This document shows positions 58,982 through 64,000 of a stretch of DNA of 64,000 nt, piece by piece. The DNA is taken from positions 797,601 to 861,600 of the forward strand of contig NC_018263.1 in assembly GCF_000227135.1 (NCBI RefSeq), given 5' to 3'. Source of the DNA: Leishmania donovani (lineage: Eukaryota; Euglenozoa; Kinetoplastea; Trypanosomatida; Trypanosomatidae). The position numbers and the translations under genes are program-made. Every line of letters starts with the position of its first letter. Position 1 is the first letter of the stretch. The notes beneath the pieces were generated by a model. It did not search any database. It saw nothing but the letters and a program-made list of their open reading frames with translations, and was not told where the DNA came from.

Positions 58982-61900
58982 ATGAGCTCTCCGCTTCTTC
59001 AAAGCGGACCGCTGCAGCAGCCTCCGCCGCCGTCCCCGTCGGGATCGCGCAGTCGGCATGAAGAGGTGGAGGAGCACCACCACCAACCGATGCAGCGCTC
59101 TTTCGGGGCAGTGCCTCTGCCTGAGCCCTTTTCCTTCACGGGGTCCACCGAATCCACCGTCGCCGACATCAAGCACAGCAGCAGTGACGACGGCCGTCAT
59201 GACGGGAAGTGGCGACTTGGCTACGGGGACGACAGCACGAAGCCGTCCTCCGTCCTCTTCGACTGCCAAGATTGCGACGGGGCTCAGAAAGAGGATGCTG
59301 ATGGCATGTCTATGGTATATGTGCAGAGGGAGGCTGATTACAGTCTTGGGCCCGCCCCGCGCCCGGCTGAGACGCGAACTGAGCACTGGCCGCAGTGCAA
59401 GAGAGGCGAAACAGAGGAGGGGCAGGAGAAGGCTTGGGGCGTGATATCAGTGAGGCCGTGCACCTCATCTGAGCCGCGTCGCGGCGCAGGAATTGGCAGT
59501 TACAGTTGCACTTCGTCGAACGCCGAGGCTATCGCGGACTGCAGCAGCAGCGGTGGCTCGCCGATTCCAAGTAGTGACGGCGGCAGGGCCGCTCTTGGCC
59601 TTAGGGAACTCATTAGCACAGAGGGTCATCCAGTAGTCTCTGAGGAAGAAGACGAGGGGGACAGGTACTGTGGCACTACTCACAGCAGCAGCCACGGGCA
59701 CAACGACCACCGTAACGGCACTGCTGCAAGCCAGCGCTTCGAGCACGCCGCCCAGCACGATCTCCTACTACGCACAAGCCGCAAGCTCGTGTACTCCAAC
59801 TCTGCCACGATGCTTTCACCGACAGTGGTCGACGACGACGAAGGGTCAGACACAGCAGCGACACCGGCTGCAGCGCACACAAAATCTGACGGGGTGCACG
59901 ATAACCAGGATGGCGTGGCTGCAGCACCGACAGTGAAGAGGTTGGAAGATGTGGCTGTATCTCATGGCATGCTTTCACCCCTCTGTCTCGCCGCATCCGA
60001 TGTGAATGGTGCGTCGCCTTCGGTGCACTGGGCCTCTTCGGCGTTGCCATGTCACAATGCTCTTCAGGCGCCATCAGCTGAGGAGGCTTCCACCTCGCCC
60101 TCTTCCTCGTCTGCCGCGCACGCGAAAGCGGTGCCTCTTAGTGGTCCCATCGCACAGGGGTTCGATGAGACGGTGGATTTGCAGGATGCTCACCGCCGCC
60201 CGCCGCCGTCCGCCTCCGCTCCGTCTAAGGTAGAGCGCGTCGATGCTGAGATAGAGAGCGCCATGCTGGAGATGGAGAAGCGACTGCAACGACACGGTCA
60301 CCATGCCGGCGCCGCTACAACGGGTGCCAACAGCGATGGCTGTGTAGCTAGCCACCGCAGCACGCCGTCTTTGCGCAGGAGTGAAGGTGAAAATCCAAAG
60401 AGGGCTGGGAGTGATCGCATCGAGAGCCAACGTGCGCGTTCCTCCTCCTCCTTTTCCGCCACCCACGACGCAACCGCTGACGCAGCAGACGCGGCCTCGG
60501 TGAAGAGCGCGCACGAGGAAGACTGGCTTGCACGCCGGCGGTGCAAACAGGCGGGCGTGTGCGATGCAGAGAGCTTTGACGCACGCCGCGGCGGATGCGC
60601 GCTCGGCGGAGGGGCTCCTGCACGGGCTTCGGCGGCGTACACGTTCTTCTCCAGTCAGCTGCGGGCGCCGGAAGACAGACGCGGGCGCATTTACGAGCTT
60701 GCGAAGGCCTTGCGCGGGGATGGCTCCCATGCGGTCTTCCGTGGCCCCGGTGGGGGTCTCCTAGCGTCGCCGCCTGCCGACGAGCAGTCGCGCGACAGCG
60801 TGGAAGGGGCGGCCGCGCTCCGCATCCCATGCGCCGCTGGAAGCACGTCGGTGTCTCTTGGTGACGCTGTGGCCGGCTCCGCCGATATGGCCATGTTCTC
60901 GTCGCAGAGAACGCCAGCACCTCCTGTGCAAGGAGAGGGATTTGCACCGCACCATCGAGAGCTCACGGCGGCGGGCTTGCAGGTGTACTACAGCCGCTGC
61001 AGCCTCAGCAGCGGGGAAAAAGAGTCGCGGCGTTGCCCTCGCCTTTCAGGTCCAACTCTTCTAGGCTCTTCGGTTGTAGAGGGAGTGCCGAGTGCCGCGA
61101 CGGCTGAAGGGGTCTCGACAGCGGTGGCAGCAGCTGCGGCACTCGCATTCGACTCCTCCAGGACCTCGTCGTGCACGCCGTTCACCTCGCACCGCCAGAG
61201 GCCGCCGCCGCGGATGCTGTGCCCGCCTACCCCGTCGCCCTCGCCGTCGCCTTCTCGCTCTACTGTCATGGATGCCGTGCTCGCCGCAGTAGCGAATGCT
61301 GAAGAGGGAAAAGAGTCGGATGCAAGCGTGATGGAGCAGAGCTTTTTCTCGGAAATGGTGCCCGGCGCTGAGCCGCAGCTGCAGCCGCAGGCAAGCAACG
61401 CCAACGCGCTGCCGGGACAGTCGTCGTTGGAGGCCTGCACTGTCAGCCTTGGCTTGGAGGCGGCGAATACAATGCCCCTCGAGCCGACCACCGCTGCCGC
61501 GAACTCGGCGACTTCATCGCCGTGGCAAACGCGCTTGTGGTCTTCCTTGCCTTCACCAACCGTACCCGCGGGCACGGCCGTACCAGCTGCGGCGTTTGTT
61601 GTGGCCACCACTGCGGTTGCAGACGTAGATAGCGATGCTGGCGTGAGCGTCATCGGTTCCTCTTCCTCTTGTCGTAAGAGGGCGGTAGAGGGCAATGACG
61701 GCGCGGACACGGGGCTGCAAGGAGAGTCGGCCAACAGGGAAGGTGCGCTAACTGAGCCGCGCCCCGCAGCGGACACCTCCGTCTCCGTGGGTGACGCGGG
61801 CGGGCCCCTTCCGCTGTCGCCGCGCTGCGCAAGCAGCGAGCCATCGAAGCCGCGACTCCATGGTGGCCACACCTTTGCTTCCTCGGCCTACCGCGCAGAC

Positions 61901-63550
61901 AGCGCTCCGCAGCACGCCGGTGCCGTCACAGCGAATAGTGCCAGCTGTCTTGGGTGTGAGCAGGCGACCTCCTGTGCCGCTTCTCACCGTAGCATATCTC
62001 CTCCGAGCGCTGCAGTCACTGCCGCGGTGCCACTGATGCAGCATGACGGTGCTGTGGAGGACTCGCCCATTCTCCCCATCTGCGCCACATCTTTTCCCCA
62101 CGGCGGGCAGAGCACAGGTAGGATGTCGCTACCGTCGTCGCGACGCGATGGCTGCTGCGGCGCCCTTTCATCGTGGAGCACCAGTAGCGCGGCTTGCGAA
62201 GGCACGGGGGCAGACAATACGGTAGACGTCGCGAATGACGCGACCGATGACGTGGTGCAAGGGCATGCCCTCACGATACGGCAGTCCGCCAATACTCGGA
62301 AATCGCCGTCGACGGCGGTGGCGGAAGGGGAGAAGCATCCGCAGGTGCCTATGAAGCTCTTGCCGTCCTCGGCTGGGTCACCATCACCGATACGCCCGTC
62401 GACCGGCTGCGCAAGTGACAAGGAGCGACTGCACCACGAGCTACCGATGCTCCACTTGTGCCCCGGTGGCGGTGGTGAAGTGGGTGACGGCCAGCAAGAT
62501 GACGCGGACAGCAACGACGAATACGATGAGGCGCACCTCTGTTGTGAGGATTGGGCCTCTTCTCCCGCGGAGCCCGCTGCAGCTGCTGCCACCTGCCAAA
62601 CTCGGCCAAGTGATACTCTGGGCGGCCTGCATGTTGACGGCAATGACGATAACAATGACGGCGACGACGGCGGAGAGGACACGGCAGGGCAGACGTGGGC
62701 CGAGGAGGCTCTGCGTCGTGCGGAAGCGGAGTGTGCCGTGCTGCGTCTCGAGCTAACGTTTGCTACTGAGCGCGCGGTTGCGGCGGAGGCGAACGCACAG
62801 GTTCGGGAGCGGGAGTGCGCAGAGCTGCACGCACTGGTGAGCCGCATGCAGGCGCAGTTGGCAGCGGCGCAGACACGTGCGGATGCGGAGGTCCAGGTGG
62901 CTGCCTGCACCGCTTCTTTGGACGACATTGCCGCCTCAGCTTTCTCGTCGCCAAACTCACCGAATCTACTGGGCACGACGCCTTTAAGCATGCGGAAGGG
63001 CACAGCGCTTGTAGAGGGTACGGTCTGGCGACGCCGCCACGACATTGTGGCGCAGGAGCTGGCTACCCTCAAGGTTAGCATGGCGGAACAACTTGCGGTG
63101 CTAGATCGGCTAGGCATGCAGCCTCCTTTTTCGGAGGAGCTGGTGTGTGCAGCGGAGCGGCGGCTGCGGCACGTTAAAGTCGCTCACGTGCCTGACACTG
63201 CCATGAAGGCCAGCCAGCCAGACGCAACGATCTCGGAAACTCCACACACCCTAACCCGCTCAACGTGCGTCGACAGCGCCGCCTCAGTTGACTTATCGGC
63301 CGGCGGTGCCTCCGTCACCGCGACAGCGAAGAAGATTCAGGTTCGGAACGGCAACAAGATTGCGGCTCTTCTGAGCCAGCGCAAGCAGAACCGTCACCGG
63401 GAGAAACCAGCAGCAGCAGCAGATGCGATGGCTACCGGAGCGACTGACTCAGCCACCACGCCATCGACGTCGGCGCCACCGGCAAAACGCGACGGCAGCC
63501 AAGACCGCAGATCTACGCTGGATGCCAAAGAAAACCACTACGTCGTGTAA
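58982..63550 (+). CDS. Large hypothetical Ser/Ala-rich protein with C-terminal coiled coil
   Basis: 1522 residues from ATG 58982; the upstream GTG at 58970 is not used in nuclear genes of this kind. Residues 1 to about 1215 are low-complexity Ser/Ala/Asp/His-rich with an island at about 540-590 (AAYTFFSSQLRAPEDRRGR; YELAKALRGDGSHAVF). A strongly acidic stretch lies at about 1218-1238, followed by a coiled coil at about 1236-1309 (EEALRRAEAECAVLRLELTF; ECAELHALVSRMQAQLAA). A short conserved helix follows (VWRRRHDIVAQELATLKVSM). The last 100 residues include KKIQVRNGNKIAALLSQRKQ, a basic helix that could bind RNA or microtubules. No family recognised; function unknown. Confidence 0.8.
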   Translation: MSSPLLQSGPLQQPPPPSPSGSRSRHEEVEEHHHQPMQRSFGAVPLPEPFSFTGSTESTVADIKHSSSDDGRHDGKWRLGYGDDSTKPSSVLFDCQDCDGAQKEDADGMSMVYVQREADYSLGPAPRPAETRTEHWPQCKRGETEEGQEKAWGVISVRPCTSSEPRRGAGIGSYSCTSSNAEAIADCSSSGGSPIPSSDGGRAALGLRELISTEGHPVVSEEEDEGDRYCGTTHSSSHGHNDHRNGTAASQRFEHAAQHDLLLRTSRKLVYSNSATMLSPTVVDDDEGSDTAATPAAAHTKSDGVHDNQDGVAAAPTVKRLEDVAVSHGMLSPLCLAASDVNGASPSVHWASSALPCHNALQAPSAEEASTSPSSSSAAHAKAVPLSGPIAQGFDETVDLQDAHRRPPPSASAPSKVERVDAEIESAMLEMEKRLQRHGHHAGAATTGANSDGCVASHRSTPSLRRSEGENPKRAGSDRIESQRARSSSSFSATHDATADAADAASVKSAHEEDWLARRRCKQAGVCDAESFDARRGGCALGGGAPARASAAYTFFSSQLRAPEDRRGRIYELAKALRGDGSHAVFRGPGGGLLASPPADEQSRDSVEGAAALRIPCAAGSTSVSLGDAVAGSADMAMFSSQRTPAPPVQGEGFAPHHRELTAAGLQVYYSRCSLSSGEKESRRCPRLSGPTLLGSSVVEGVPSAATAEGVSTAVAAAAALAFDSSRTSSCTPFTSHRQRPPPRMLCPPTPSPSPSPSRSTVMDAVLAAVANAEEGKESDASVMEQSFFSEMVPGAEPQLQPQASNANALPGQSSLEACTVSLGLEAANTMPLEPTTAAANSATSSPWQTRLWSSLPSPTVPAGTAVPAAAFVVATTAVADVDSDAGVSVIGSSSSCRKRAVEGNDGADTGLQGESANREGALTEPRPAADTSVSVGDAGGPLPLSPRCASSEPSKPRLHGGHTFASSAYRADSAPQHAGAVTANSASCLGCEQATSCAASHRSISPPSAAVTAAVPLMQHDGAVEDSPILPICATSFPHGGQSTGRMSLPSSRRDGCCGALSSWSTSSAACEGTGADNTVDVANDATDDVVQGHALTIRQSANTRKSPSTAVAEGEKHPQVPMKLLPSSAGSPSPIRPSTGCASDKERLHHELPMLHLCPGGGGEVGDGQQDDADSNDEYDEAHLCCEDWASSPAEPAAAAATCQTRPSDTLGGLHVDGNDDNNDGDDGGEDTAGQTWAEEALRRAEAECAVLRLELTFATERAVAAEANAQVRERECAELHALVSRMQAQLAAAQTRADAEVQVAACTASLDDIAASAFSSPNSPNLLGTTPLSMRKGTALVEGTVWRRRHDIVAQELATLKVSMAEQLAVLDRLGMQPPFSEELVCAAERRLRHVKVAHVPDTAMKASQPDATISETPHTLTRSTCVDSAASVDLSAGGASVTATAKKIQVRNGNKIAALLSQRKQNRHREKPAAAADAMATGATDSATTPSTSAPPAKRDGSQDRRSTLDAKENHYVV

Positions 63551-64000
63551 GGTTTAACGAAGGAGAAGGCTCTTCCCTCTTCACGCGACGCTGCACCCGC
63601 TCTCGTGTGCTCTCTCCTGCGCTTTCCCACTGCCTGGCAGGTGCGTTTCCCCTGCGTTTTTCGTTTTCGTGTTAGACCTCTTTCACAATGGAAGAAGCCA
63701 AGCATGCGCTCGCACACGGACACAGACATGCACGCACGTGCGCGCGCACTGCTGTCGGCGGCAGGCGCGTTCTCTCCCACTCTCCCCTTTAGATACTGAG
63801 CTGGATTAATTTCTGCTTCTTGTTTGTTTATCATTGTTAGGGCGATATCGTTGTCGTGAATGCGTGCGTGCGCGATGGTGTTTGATGAACAGCGAACGCT
63901 CTTTTCTGCACTTCCACGCCCCACTCACCCCTTTTTTTGTGTGGGCGTTGCTTCAGTGTGTGGTCTCTTCCATGACAGGTGTGGGGCAGCACCCTCGTGA
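63551..64000. other. Right-edge spacer
   Basis: No gene seen in the last 450 bases; moderately C/T-rich. It is presumably the 3' untranslated region of the preceding gene and part of the next intergenic region. Confidence 0.6.

Overview
This window looks like nuclear DNA of a trypanosomatid, most likely Leishmania or a close relative. All recognisable genes lie on the plus strand, are intronless and GC-rich at third codon positions, and are separated by 0.6-4.1 kb spacers full of pyrimidine tracts and (CA)n/(GT)n microsatellites. This is the layout of one directional gene cluster, transcribed polycistronically and resolved by spliced-leader trans-splicing and polyadenylation. I see no strand switch, no introns, no tRNA or rRNA genes and no CRISPR array. 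A tandem-like pair of mitochondrial HSP60 genes next to ALG3 resembles the Leishmania chromosome 36 HSP60 locus as I recall it; I could not check this by search.

Layout. 1-3771: the 3' part of a large helical protein with an importin-9-like acidic C-terminus. 4532-5950: coiled-coil protein. 6547-8247 and 10682-12370: two HSP60 paralogues. 16111-18351: divergent WD40 protein resembling CDC20/CDH1, followed by a perfect 20-bp inverted repeat. 20514-21857: ALG3 mannosyltransferase. 24804-27548: PPP-type phosphatase with large insertions. 28604-30124: DUF72/YecE-family protein. 31524-32516: TPR protein. 32517-36504: gene-free, with a probable SIDER-type degenerate retroposon. 36505-40374: Ser/Ala-rich protein with an EF-hand-like segment. 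40375-44484: gene-free, with a GC-rich island. 44485-47346: DENND6 homologue with a large insert. 48254-49369: GNAT acetyltransferase. 50940-51800: DNAJB12/14-like ER J-protein. 52999-54582: a previously coding gene now split over all three frames. 55221-57545 and 58982-63550: two low-complexity hypothetical proteins.

There is no operon logic as in bacteria; the neighbours share a transcription unit rather than a pathway. Several products fall into proteostasis and secretion (two HSP60s, an ER J-protein, ALG3, a Rab-GEF-type DENN protein, a probable importin). Most conventional longest-ORF starts lie at GTG or TTG, so I moved starts to the first in-frame ATG downstream of pyrimidine-rich trans-splicing signals. 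Most hits are recognised from memory of family motifs, not from alignment.
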